From Negativicutes bacterium (lineage in GTDB: Bacteria > Bacillota_C > Negativicutes > Acidaminococcales > Acidaminococcaceae): a stretch of 7,073 bases of DNA. Below are positions 1 through 6,200 of this stretch, one piece after another. Positions within the stretch are counted from its first letter, which is position 1, and each line of letters begins with the position of its first letter. The notes beneath the pieces are model-generated. The model was not told where the DNA came from and searched no databases. It saw nothing but the letters and a program-made list of their open reading frames with translations. The stretch spans positions 1 through 7,073 of the forward strand of contig RZYP01000102.1 in the NCBI GenBank assembly GCA_009930275.1, given 5' to 3'. A program made the position numbers and the translations under genes.

Positions 1-98
1 ATCCAAGGTCCATGCTCCTTAGAGTACTGTATCAATCCCTTGAGTATGCGACGGCTAAACTCACTGGAATAATCAACCAAAAGCAGGATCCTTTTCAT
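1..98 (-). CDS. XylR-like sugar-responsive transcriptional regulator, N-terminal fragment
   Basis: A minus-strand reading frame starts with ATG at 98 and runs off the left edge, giving 32 codons. The peptide begins MKRILLLVDYSSEFSRR and continues to ...YSKEHGPW. This pattern (short beta strand, a D-Y/F-S/A-E-x-R segment, then a helix leading to 'YSxEHGPW') is what I recognise as the start of the LacI-type sugar-binding domain in Bacteroidetes XylR-family regulators. Those proteins end in an AraC-type helix-turn-helix and are normally near 380-390 residues, so about nine tenths of this gene lies outside the window. The family usually controls sugar uptake or catabolism, but the sugar cannot be inferred here. 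The gene is divergent from the exporter operon and shares its 308-bp upstream region. Nothing ties the two functionally beyond that. Family call is fairly confident; specificity is unknown. Confidence 0.72.
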   Translation of the reverse strand, partial: MKRILLLVDYSSEFSRRILKGLIQYSKEHGPW

Positions 99-139
99 GA
101 TGAACTTTCAATAAACGTATGTTAAATGGCAATTAGCCT

Positions 140-147
140 CAAATATA
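140..147 (-). promoter_or_regulatory. Candidate -7 promoter element for the XylR-like gene
   Basis: Read on the minus strand this is TATATTTG, an exact match to the Bacteroides sigma-ABfr -7 consensus TAnnTTTG. It lies 41 nt upstream of the regulator's ATG (98). I see no clear TTTG -33 element at the expected 19-21 nt spacing, so support comes from the -7 match and position only. Confidence 0.35.
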
Positions 148-181
148 CACTATTTTATAAATTTACATTGCTATTCAAGAC

Positions 182-199
182 AGAATAATGGGTTATTCT
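182..199. repeat. Perfect inverted repeat, candidate operator
   Basis: AGAATAA (182-188) and TTATTCT (193-199) are perfect reverse complements around a 4-nt centre, TGGG. A second, slightly off-centre pair, TTCAA (174-178) and TTGAA (205-209), extends the dyad. There is no T-tract and the site lies between two divergent starts, so a protein-binding site is more likely than a terminator. It is about 35 bp upstream of the candidate -7 of the XylR-like gene and about 170 bp upstream of that of the exporter operon. The bound protein is unknown. Confidence 0.5.
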
Positions 200-369
200 A
201 ATATTTGAACATTTCACCAGCAAACAAGATTACTTCCCAACCTTGACTTTTGTTATTTCGCAAACAAATTTCACTAAAACTAAATTACCATTCATCGTTT
301 CTCAATGCATATCAGCTTCCTTTTTTAACCACTGAGTTATCTTTCAACAAATCTTTCATTTGTAGAGGG

Positions 370-377
370 TATTTTTG
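370..377 (+). promoter_or_regulatory. Candidate -7 promoter element for the exporter operon
   Basis: TATTTTTG matches the Bacteroides -7 consensus TAnnTTTG exactly and ends 29 nt before the ATG at 407. No convincing -33 TTTG is found 19-21 nt upstream; the nearest similar sequence is TTTC at 342-345, at 24 nt. The A-rich leader that follows (387-400) fits Bacteroidota translation starts, which do not depend on a strong Shine-Dalgarno sequence. Confidence 0.33.
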
Positions 378-406
378 TCTTCGTAACAAAATTAAAAATA
401 TTTGAT

Positions 407-1711
407 ATGAAAAAAATCCTTCTATTCCTATTCATCGGAATAGCAGCGCGATTGACAATCACAGCGCAAGAATCTACGGGTGGAGTATTGAGGTTATCTT
501 TAGTGGATTGTATTGAAATGGCAAATAGAAACAATTTGAAATTCCAATCGGTAGCACTGAACGAATCGATCAATCAGGAGGTATATCAACAATCGAAATT
601 GGAGCGATTACCCAACCTCAATGCCTCCATCGGTGAGACTTACAACCATTCCAATATCACCGGAAGCGACTGGAGCGGAAATTATTCACTTAACAGTAGT
701 GTAACCCTTTATCAGGGAGGGTATATAAACAATACCATCGAGAAAAACAGGCTCTCTGCTGAACTGTCGGCCTTCCGCACTGCACAATATGAGAATGACC
801 TGACGATAGAGTTGTTACAAGCTTTTCTAACACTCCTTGGGAATGAAGAGCTTCTCCGTTATCAGGATGCTGTGCTGAAAGCAAGTGCAGAACAGGTGAA
901 ACAGGGAAAGGCTCGATTTGATACAGGTGATATACTAAGAAGTGATTACTTGTTACTCGAATCGCAATATGCAGAAGATCTGAGCAATAAACTGGAAACA
1001 ACAATAAGCCGTGATAACAGTTTGAATACATTGAAAAAACTTATGTCGCTCGATCTATCGCAAGCCATAGAGATAATCTATCCTGACGATGCTGTACTGA
1101 CCCTGATGAGTATAATGCCATCGGAAGAAGAGGTGGTTTCACGTTCAATCGAATCATTACCCGAGTTGCGTATAAGCGATTACAATGTAGAGATAGCCAA
1201 AGCCGGGGTAAGCATCACACGATCGGCTTATTCACCCACGATTAGTTTGAATGCAAGTATCGGTTCAGGTCATATGAATAACTACACCCAATATGGGTCA
1301 CAGTTATCTGACAGGTTAAACGAACAGATTGGCATTACACTTAGCATACCTCTATACAACAATGGCCGCACAAAATCCAACGTAGCACAAAGTCGTATTG
1401 CCTTACAACAAGCTGAGCTTGAACGCAAACAAACAGAATTGGATGTACTGCAAACACTTATACAGGAATACAGGAGTGTGATATTGGCTGAAAGCAAATA
1501 CAAGTCATCGCAAGTTAGTCAAAATGCCTACTTCGCTTCATTTCAGGCATACCAAAAGAAATTTGAACAAGGGTCCATTACAGCAGTGGAGTTATTGCAA
1601 CAACAAAACAACTACATCAATGTAATGAACGATTATATACAAAGCAAATATAGCTTTATGCTCAGGCGGAAAGTATTGGATGTGTATATGGGCAACCCGG
1701 TTACATTGTGA
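407..1711 (+). CDS. TolC-family outer-membrane efflux channel protein
   Basis: This 434-residue protein is the outer-membrane exit duct of a tripartite exporter. It starts with a Sec signal peptide (MKKILLFLFI... with likely cleavage near A20/Q21) and has the two-fold internal repeat of outer membrane efflux proteins. The repeats run at about residues 28-215 and 237-430. The duplication is visible directly: LNASIG occurs at 71-76 and again at 281-286, VTLYQGG (99-105) parallels IPLYNNG (314-320), and the helix motif around KARFDTGD (168-175) parallels KKFEQGSI (384-391). Length is normal for the family. Glutamine-rich helices (e.g. 393-403) suit the periplasmic coiled-coil tunnel. It is first in the cluster, and the adaptor gene begins 22 nt after its stop. 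The start at 407 is set by the signal peptide. I cannot tell the exact subfamily or substrate. Confidence 0.93.
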   Translation: MKKILLFLFIGIAARLTITAQESTGGVLRLSLVDCIEMANRNNLKFQSVALNESINQEVYQQSKLERLPNLNASIGETYNHSNITGSDWSGNYSLNSSVTLYQGGYINNTIEKNRLSAELSAFRTAQYENDLTIELLQAFLTLLGNEELLRYQDAVLKASAEQVKQGKARFDTGDILRSDYLLLESQYAEDLSNKLETTISRDNSLNTLKKLMSLDLSQAIEIIYPDDAVLTLMSIMPSEEEVVSRSIESLPELRISDYNVEIAKAGVSITRSAYSPTISLNASIGSGHMNNYTQYGSQLSDRLNEQIGITLSIPLYNNGRTKSNVAQSRIALQQAELERKQTELDVLQTLIQEYRSVILAESKYKSSQVSQNAYFASFQAYQKKFEQGSITAVELLQQQNNYINVMNDYIQSKYSFMLRRKVLDVYMGNPVTL

Positions 1712-1733
1712 ATTATTAAACAGAAAGAAAAAA

Positions 1734-2915
1734 ATGAAACAAAAAAAACTAAAGATGATCCTTCTAGCGGGGTCTGTTATCATCCTAGTAGCTGTCCTGG
1801 TATTATTGACAGGTGGAAAGAAAAGTGTATCTTACACTACCGCTACTGTCAACAAGGGAAAAGTAGAAACAACCGTAATGGCCACAGGTTATGTACAACC
1901 GGTAGAGGTGGTTGAAGTGGGAACACAGGTTTCGGGTGTGATTGAGAAGATATATGTGGACTATAACTCTCATGTGAAAAAAGGGCAGATACTTGCTCAA
2001 CTCGAGACAAATACACTTATGGAAAAAGTAAATCAGGCAAAGGCATCCTTAAGAGCTGCGCAGAGTGATCTCTCCTACGCAACCCAGCATTATGAGAGAG
2101 TGAAAACACTATATGAAGCGGAAGCATCCACTCAGGCTTCATATGAAGAAGCCATCAACAGGCGCAATCAAGCAGAGACGACGTATGAAAATGCCAAAGC
2201 AACGCTAAAGCAAGCCGAGGTTGATATTTCCTACGCATATATCTACTCACCCATTGAAGGTGTCGTTCTTGACCGTGCGGTTAACACGGGCCAGACAGTG
2301 GCCGCAGCCTTTTCCACGCCAACACTGTTTACCATAGCAGAAGATATGACGAAGATGCAGGTTGAAGTGGATGTAGATGAGGCAGACATAGGACAGGTAA
2401 AGGTGGGGCAGCATGTGAACTTCACGGTAGACGCATATCCCGGTGATACATTTACCGGCAAGGTGAGCGAGTTACGCCTCCAACCGGTTGTCACCTCCAA
2501 TGTAGTGACATACACGGTGATCGTCAATGCACCCAATCCCGACGAGAAGTTATTACCCGGCATGACTGCCGAGATTGCTATCATTGTCTCTTCGGAAAAG
2601 GGATTGCTCGTACCTGTAGAAGCTTTGAACTTCCAAATGGATGAAGAGGTTGCGGATTATGCAGATATAGCAGGAGACATAGTCAACGATAACCATGGCG
2701 TATGGGTCAAATCAGGCGACAAACTCGAGAGAAAGCAGATCGTTACAGGGTTGGGTGATGGCATATTTTTAACTGTCAGATCAGGATTGACGGAAGGTCA
2801 GGAGGTAATCTTATCCGCTTCAACGGAAAAAAACCAAGCTGAGAAGAAAAATACGAGCCTTTTGCCAGCTCCTCCGGGTGGAGGTAATCACGGAGGACCG
2901 AACGGAGGTATGTAA
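1734..2915 (+). CDS. MacA-like periplasmic adaptor subunit (HlyD/RND-type membrane fusion protein)
   Basis: This protein links an inner-membrane transporter to the TolC-like channel. I start it at ATG 1734 (393 aa), not at the in-frame ATG at 1680. The longer version would overlap the channel gene and put a charged, cysteine-containing stretch before the membrane anchor. The chosen start follows an A-rich leader. Residues 8-25 form an N-terminal membrane helix. The two lipoyl half-motifs lie near 56-91 (GTQVSGVIEKIYVDYNS, then VKKGQILAQLE) and 171-205 (YSPIEGVVLDRAVNTGQTV). Between them is a short alpha-helical hairpin (about 95-166). The beta-barrel is about 208-285 (ending PGMTAEIAI) and a membrane-proximal domain about 290-360. 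An acidic segment (302-320) interrupts the latter, and the C-terminus (378-393) is Pro/Gly-rich. Neighbouring MacB-type genes support MacA over an RND adaptor. Confidence 0.92.
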   Translation: MKQKKLKMILLAGSVIILVAVLVLLTGGKKSVSYTTATVNKGKVETTVMATGYVQPVEVVEVGTQVSGVIEKIYVDYNSHVKKGQILAQLETNTLMEKVNQAKASLRAAQSDLSYATQHYERVKTLYEAEASTQASYEEAINRRNQAETTYENAKATLKQAEVDISYAYIYSPIEGVVLDRAVNTGQTVAAAFSTPTLFTIAEDMTKMQVEVDVDEADIGQVKVGQHVNFTVDAYPGDTFTGKVSELRLQPVVTSNVVTYTVIVNAPNPDEKLLPGMTAEIAIIVSSEKGLLVPVEALNFQMDEEVADYADIAGDIVNDNHGVWVKSGDKLERKQIVTGLGDGIFLTVRSGLTEGQEVILSASTEKNQAEKKNTSLLPAPPGGGNHGGPNGGM

Positions 2916-2942
2916 CTTGAATATAACGAAATCTTCGCATCT

Positions 2943-2958
2943 CACCCCATTAAGGGTG
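2943..2958 (+). repeat. Small hairpin in the adaptor-ATPase gap
   Basis: CACCC (2943-2947) and GGGTG (2954-2958) form a 5-bp, G/C-dominated stem with loop CATTAA. No T-tract follows, so it is not an intrinsic terminator. It sits inside the MITE-like segment and could act in RNA stability or processing between the channel/adaptor genes and the transporter genes. Confidence 0.4.
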
Positions 2959-2985
2959 CATATATACATTTAATATAGAGTGATT

Positions 2986-2993
2986 TAGCTTTG
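2986..2993 (+). promoter_or_regulatory. Candidate internal -7 promoter element before the ATPase gene
   Basis: TAGCTTTG matches the Bacteroides -7 consensus TAnnTTTG exactly and ends 46 nt before the ATPase start (3040). It lies inside the 90-bp MITE-like segment. No TTTG -33 partner is seen at 19-21 nt upstream, so it is only a weak candidate for an internal start that would express the transporter and two-component genes separately. Confidence 0.28.
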
Positions 2994-3039
2994 CTTGTCA
3001 CACATGCGAAAGTTCGGAATATAATAATAGCATTAACGA

Positions 3040-3798
3040 ATGGGAACAATTATTAAGATAGAGAGACTGCAACGGGAATTTAAGATGGGCAGCGAAACAG
3101 TAAGGGCTTTGAAAGGCGTATCCTTCGATATTAAAGAAGGTGAGTTTGTCAGTATAATGGGAACAAGTGGCAGTGGCAAGTCCACGCTGCTCAATATTCT
3201 GGGATGTCTTGACAAACCTACCGCAGGGGATTATTTCTTAGATGCTACCTCGGTGAGTGGCCTCACAAGAGACGAACTGTCCACGATAAGAAATCGCAAG
3301 ATAGGATTTATATTCCAGTCCTATAACCTGCTACCGAGGACATCCGCACTTGAGAATGTAGAGTTACCATTATTGTACAACCACACTGTTTCGAGTACCG
3401 ACAGGCGCAAAAGGGCTATTCGAGCTTTGGAGCAGGTAGGATTATCAGATCGCATGGATCATACTCCCAGCCAGCTTTCAGGTGGGCAACAACAGCGCGT
3501 GGCAATTGCCCGCGCTCTTGTAAATGATCCGGTGATGCTGCTTGCTGATGAAGCTACAGGAAACCTTGACACAAGGACATCCTACGAGATAATGAGTCTT
3601 TTTCAGGAGCTCAATTCTCAAGGGAAGACCATCGTGTTCGTTACACATGAATCGGACATTGCCGTTTTCACGAACCGTACCATCATGTTACGTGATGGGA
3701 ATATCATCAAGGATGAAGCGATAGAAACAGTTTCAGCAAAAGCGGCTCTGGACAACCTTCCTGTAAGCGAAGTTATTGACATCACAGAACACGCTTAA
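3040..3798 (+). CDS. MacB/LolD-type ABC transporter ATP-binding protein
   Basis: This 252-residue nucleotide-binding subunit powers the exporter from the cytoplasmic face of the inner membrane. All key ABC motifs are present: Walker [10 protein letters not shown] (41-49, K47), Q-loop Q93 in [10 protein letters not shown], signature LSGGQQQR (146-153), Walker B VMLLADE (165-171, catalytic E171), D-loop GNLD (174-177) and H-loop H203 in FVTHES. The '[20 protein letters not shown]' region and 'ATGNLD' are typical of the MacB/LolD group. That group normally reads DEPTGNLD; here it is DEATGNLD, a conservative variant outside the catalytic residues. In enterobacterial MacB this domain is fused to the permease; here it is separate, with the permease gene starting 29 nt downstream. 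The C-terminal tail after about residue 225 is variable. Paired function with that permease is a confident inference; LolD-like lipoprotein release is less likely given the adaptor and TolC genes. Confidence 0.95.
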   Translation: MGTIIKIERLQREFKMGSETVRALKGVSFDIKEGEFVSIMGTSGSGKSTLLNILGCLDKPTAGDYFLDATSVSGLTRDELSTIRNRKIGFIFQSYNLLPRTSALENVELPLLYNHTVSSTDRRKRAIRALEQVGLSDRMDHTPSQLSGGQQQRVAIARALVNDPVMLLADEATGNLDTRTSYEIMSLFQELNSQGKTIVFVTHESDIAVFTNRTIMLRDGNIIKDEAIETVSAKAALDNLPVSEVIDITEHA

Positions 3799-3827
3799 AA
3801 CAGTATGGACAATTAAATAGACAAAGA

Positions 3828-5048
3828 ATGAAGATCATCAATCTAATGAAAATTGCATGGCAAGCGTTAATGCGAAATAAAACAAGGGCCATGCTTACAA
3901 TGCTCGGGATCATTATCGGTATCGCTTCAGTGATAGCGATGGTGAGCCTTGGGCAGAGTTCGACAAAAGGCATCTCCTCAGAGATATCCTCAATGGGTTC
4001 AAACACGGTGATGGTGATGCGTGCAAGCGAAACACAGGGTGGTGTAAATATTGGTTCGGGAAATGTGCAGACACTTAAAGCAAGCGATGTGGAAGCAATA
4101 CTGGCTGGCTCTGCGAATATAAGCATGGCTTCTCCGGTAGTAAACGCCTCACAGCAGATTGTCTATGGAGCGAATAACTGGCCAGGGTCTGTCAGTGGTG
4201 TAAATGAGGATTATCTCGAGATAAACAAATATGAAATTGCTTCGGGCTCCAACATCACAGCCGATGATGTCAAAAACGCTGCAAAAGTCTGTGTAATAGG
4301 TCAGACAGTGGCAGATAACCTCTTTTCAGATGGAGAGAATCCATTAGGGAAAGTGATCAGACTTGGGAAAATACCCGTCAAGGTTGTTGGCGTACTTAAA
4401 GACAAGGGACAGAACATGATGGGTATGGATCAGGACGATGTGGTCATCATGCCCTACACAACCGTGCAGAAACGTATGCTTGCAATCAATTACCTTCACA
4501 TGATATCGGTTTCTGCTGTGTCAGAAACTGTATCGGAACTGGCTGTTTCGGATATTGAGTCCATCCTGCGAAAGACGCATATGATCATGGATGGGAATGA
4601 AAACGATTTTGAGGTTTTTGCACAGCAGCAGATTCTCGACATGTTAAGCTCTGTAACCGATATGCTTACCATTCTATTGGCTGCCATAGCTGCCATCTCA
4701 TTACTTGTGGGAGGTATAGGAATCATGAATATCATGTATGTTACTGTGACGGAACGTACACGGGAAATAGGGTTGCGCATGGCCGTGGGAGCAAAAAACA
4801 AAGATATACTTAGACAATTCTTGTATGAAAGCACCATATTGAGCATTGCAGGGGGAATTATAGGAATGATCTTTGGGGTAGGACTTTCATTTGCCGTTTC
4901 TACATTGCTTTGCTGGACCTTTGTGCTGAATATCCCGATCATGGCTGTTTCTTTTGTTGTCTGTGCTGCCATTGGTATGTTTTTTGGGTGGTATCCGGCC
5001 AGGAAAGCCTCTAATCTCGATCCTATCAATGCACTGCGTTATGAATAG
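3828..5048 (+). CDS. MacB-type ABC transporter permease (FtsX-like domain)
   Basis: This 406-residue inner-membrane protein is the transmembrane partner of the preceding ATPase. It has the MacB layout: one N-terminal helix (about 20-42, after the amphipathic MKIAWQALMRNKTR segment), a large periplasmic domain (about 43-277), then three helices (about 278-304, 333-360, 368-388). The MacB_PCD region shows GIIIGIASVIAMVSLGQS (27-44) and GSNTVMV (57-63). The FtsX region shows GGIGIMNIMYVTVTERTREIGLRMAVGA (295-322), where the ERTREIGLRMA stretch is the cytoplasmic segment that contacts the ATPase. The C-terminus GWYPARKASNLDPINALRYE is the classic family ending, so the gene is complete. Such permeases do not carry substrate through themselves but drive it from the periplasm into the TolC duct. 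A second in-frame ATG (residue 7, position 3846) could also be the start. Confidence 0.95.
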   Translation: MKIINLMKIAWQALMRNKTRAMLTMLGIIIGIASVIAMVSLGQSSTKGISSEISSMGSNTVMVMRASETQGGVNIGSGNVQTLKASDVEAILAGSANISMASPVVNASQQIVYGANNWPGSVSGVNEDYLEINKYEIASGSNITADDVKNAAKVCVIGQTVADNLFSDGENPLGKVIRLGKIPVKVVGVLKDKGQNMMGMDQDDVVIMPYTTVQKRMLAINYLHMISVSAVSETVSELAVSDIESILRKTHMIMDGNENDFEVFAQQQILDMLSSVTDMLTILLAAIAAISLLVGGIGIMNIMYVTVTERTREIGLRMAVGAKNKDILRQFLYESTILSIAGGIIGMIFGVGLSFAVSTLLCWTFVLNIPIMAVSFVVCAAIGMFFGWYPARKASNLDPINALRYE

Positions 5049-5063
5049 AGAATACGTATCAAT

Positions 5064-5095
5064 ATTATTCATTACTTTTACGATCATTATTCATT
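5064..5095 (+). promoter_or_regulatory. 10-bp direct repeats with 12-bp spacer, candidate LytTR-regulator binding site
   Basis: ATTATTCATT occurs at 5064-5073 and again at 5086-5095, starts 22 bp apart (about two helical turns). LytTR-domain regulators such as AgrA and AlgR bind pairs of 9-10-bp direct repeats with about this spacing. The repeat matches the published LytTR consensus [TA][AC][CA]GTTN[AG][TG] only in part: the core reads ATTCAT where GTTNAT is expected. It lies in the 69-nt gap just before the kinase gene of a LytTR system, so autoregulation is a reasonable inference. In A/T-rich DNA, chance repetition is the alternative. Confidence 0.4.
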
Positions 5096-5109
5096 CTTAT
5101 GATAAGAAT
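5093..5109. repeat. Perfect 17-bp palindrome immediately upstream of the kinase start
   Basis: ATTCTTAT (5093-5100) and ATAAGAAT (5102-5109) are perfect reverse complements around a single G. The palindrome ends 8 nt before the ATG at 5118 and overlaps the last 3 bp of the upstream direct repeat. It covers the place where a ribosome would load. As RNA it would make only a weak A/U stem, so a DNA operator is more likely. No T-tract follows, so it is not an intrinsic terminator. Confidence 0.5.
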
Positions 5110-5117
5110 CGCTATCT

Positions 5118-6179
5118 ATGAAATATGGAAAATTAACAACCAAAGAAGCGGCAAAATACGCCACTATTACATTTTTGATCTTATCGCTAATGATAGCGAT
5201 AGTGTTGTATTTTGGTCGTTCTGCCTTTATCCCTTCGGGAGAGAAGCCTCACTTTGAAAGAGATTTCAATTTTTGGGCAGCTGTTATTGGCATTTTAGGA
5301 ACATATCTTTATCTTTTTGTACTATTCGCAGTAAATTTAAAGATCCTTGAAAGCAGAACAAAAGATCGAAAAAAGATTATCATTGCAGTCGTGGCAACCT
5401 TCGCCACCGCAATTCTTTTTAATTTTATCACATCGCTATTAATGTATACGGTGGCAGATGTGGACCATATACCGCCAAATGCACGTCTTGGACCATTAAT
5501 CAAGGATTTTGTTTTTGCTGTTATTGTTTTCTCTTTTTCGTTTATCATCTATTTATCCTCTCAAAAACAAAAAATTATATTTGAATACGAAGCAATGAAA
5601 GCGGAGAATGCACGTTCCAGGTTCGAGGCCCTCAAGAATCAACTGGACCCCCATTTTTTGTTCAATACATTCAATACGCTCGATTCACTGATAGATGAGG
5701 AGCCGGAGAGAGCACGCAATTATTTACAGCAACTCTCGTCCGTATTTAGGTATGTGATATCGAACAAGGAATCTACCACACTTGAAAATGAATTGAAATT
5801 TGCACGTAGCTACATTGAGCTTATGCAATTGCGCTATGAAAACAGTCTGGTGTTTGAGTTCAATATCGATGAACAGTACCTCAACTATGAGATCGTCTCG
5901 TTGAGTATCCAGACACTTATAGAGAACACGATCAAACATAATGTGTTATCCGCGGAAACACCATTGGTTGTAACTATTTCTGTGGGACCTGATCCGATCG
6001 TAACCGTAACCAATGTGATAAGACCTAAAAAGAGACCTCAAAGTGGCAGTGGTATAGGATTATCTAATCTCTCAGAACGTTTCAGGCTTAAACTCCAGAA
6101 AGAAATCATCATTTCTGATGCTGATGGTCTCTTTTCAGTTGTTCTTCCACTGCAATCGCCAAAAGATCAAGTTTCATAA
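5118..6179 (+). CDS. LytS-type membrane sensor histidine kinase (His_kinase domain)
   Basis: This 353-residue protein is the sensor of a two-component system. Four predicted membrane helices lie at about 14-32, 52-72, 86-109 and 128-148, with only short loops and no recognisable ligand-binding domain. A coiled linker (about 150-172) leads to the LytS-type His_kinase motif KNQLDPHFLFNTFNTLDSLI (173-192), with H179 as the phosphate-accepting residue. The ATPase domain follows: N-box QTLIENTIKHN (265-275, N270) and glycine box GSGIGLSNLSERF (310-322). The usual DxGxG box is not evident; the matching position reads VTVTNVIRPKKRP, a pattern I associate with Bacteroidetes members of this family. 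The response regulator gene starts 21 nt downstream and is the obvious partner. Position behind the exporter genes suggests it senses membrane stress or the exported compound, but the signal is unknown. Confidence 0.93.
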   Translation: MKYGKLTTKEAAKYATITFLILSLMIAIVLYFGRSAFIPSGEKPHFERDFNFWAAVIGILGTYLYLFVLFAVNLKILESRTKDRKKIIIAVVATFATAILFNFITSLLMYTVADVDHIPPNARLGPLIKDFVFAVIVFSFSFIIYLSSQKQKIIFEYEAMKAENARSRFEALKNQLDPHFLFNTFNTLDSLIDEEPERARNYLQQLSSVFRYVISNKESTTLENELKFARSYIELMQLRYENSLVFEFNIDEQYLNYEIVSLSIQTLIENTIKHNVLSAETPLVVTISVGPDPIVTVTNVIRPKKRPQSGSGIGLSNLSERFRLKLQKEIIISDADGLFSVVLPLQSPKDQVS

Positions 6180-6200
6180 ACAATTAATTTTCTATAGGAT

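Larger units (their letters stand above)
99..406. other. Divergent intergenic region, A/T-rich
   Basis: This 308-bp stretch separates the two divergent starts and contains no convincing gene. It holds a perfect 7-bp inverted repeat (182-199), -7-like elements pointing each way (140-147 minus, 370-377 plus), and short direct repeats: GCAAACAA at 230-237 and 260-267, ATTTCAC at 211-217 and 268-274. It also contains a single LytTR-half-site-like sequence, ACCATTCAT, at 287-295. These are sequence-level candidates for promoters and operators; none is proven. Confidence 0.7.
2919..3024. mobile_element. Candidate MITE-like insertion with 8-bp target duplication
   Basis: An 8-bp direct repeat GAATATAA occurs at 2919-2926 and 3017-3024. 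It exactly abuts a 90-bp segment (2927-3016) whose ends are imperfect inverted repeats. The left end is CGAA-ATC-TTCGCAT (2927-2940); the right end is ATGCGAA-AG-TTCG (3004-3016). They pair over 11 bp with a small mismatch loop. The segment has no coding capacity. Removing it with one repeat copy leaves 26 nt between the adaptor and ATPase genes, like the 22, 29 and 21-nt gaps elsewhere in the operon. Eight-base duplications are produced by several IS families, so a non-autonomous element is plausible. The alternative is a native intercistronic RNA structure with a chance A/T-rich direct repeat. Confidence 0.45.

Noticed and set aside
305..328. Seven-codon upstream open frame before the channel gene
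   Set aside because: It lies upstream of the candidate -7 element, is too short to judge, and shows no attenuator-like structure.
690..1031. 113-codon minus-strand open frame inside the channel gene
   Set aside because: It is antisense to a well-supported TolC-family gene, rich in His, Cys and Tyr, with no recognisable motif.
1680..1733. Longer adaptor start at ATG 1680
   Set aside because: It overlaps the channel gene's last codons and adds an 18-residue polar, cysteine-containing stretch before the membrane anchor. ATG 1734 follows an A-rich leader and gives a standard N-terminus.
4496..5029. 177-codon minus-strand open frame inside the permease gene
   Set aside because: It is antisense to a clearly conserved permease, and its composition is what a mirrored hydrophobic protein would give; no domain pattern is visible.
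5052..5059. ATACGTAT palindrome after the permease stop
   Set aside because: An 8-bp A/T-rich palindrome is expected by chance and has no further support.
5099..5117. ATG at 5099 within the palindrome as an alternative kinase start
   Set aside because: It is out of frame with the kinase and its frame has no family features.
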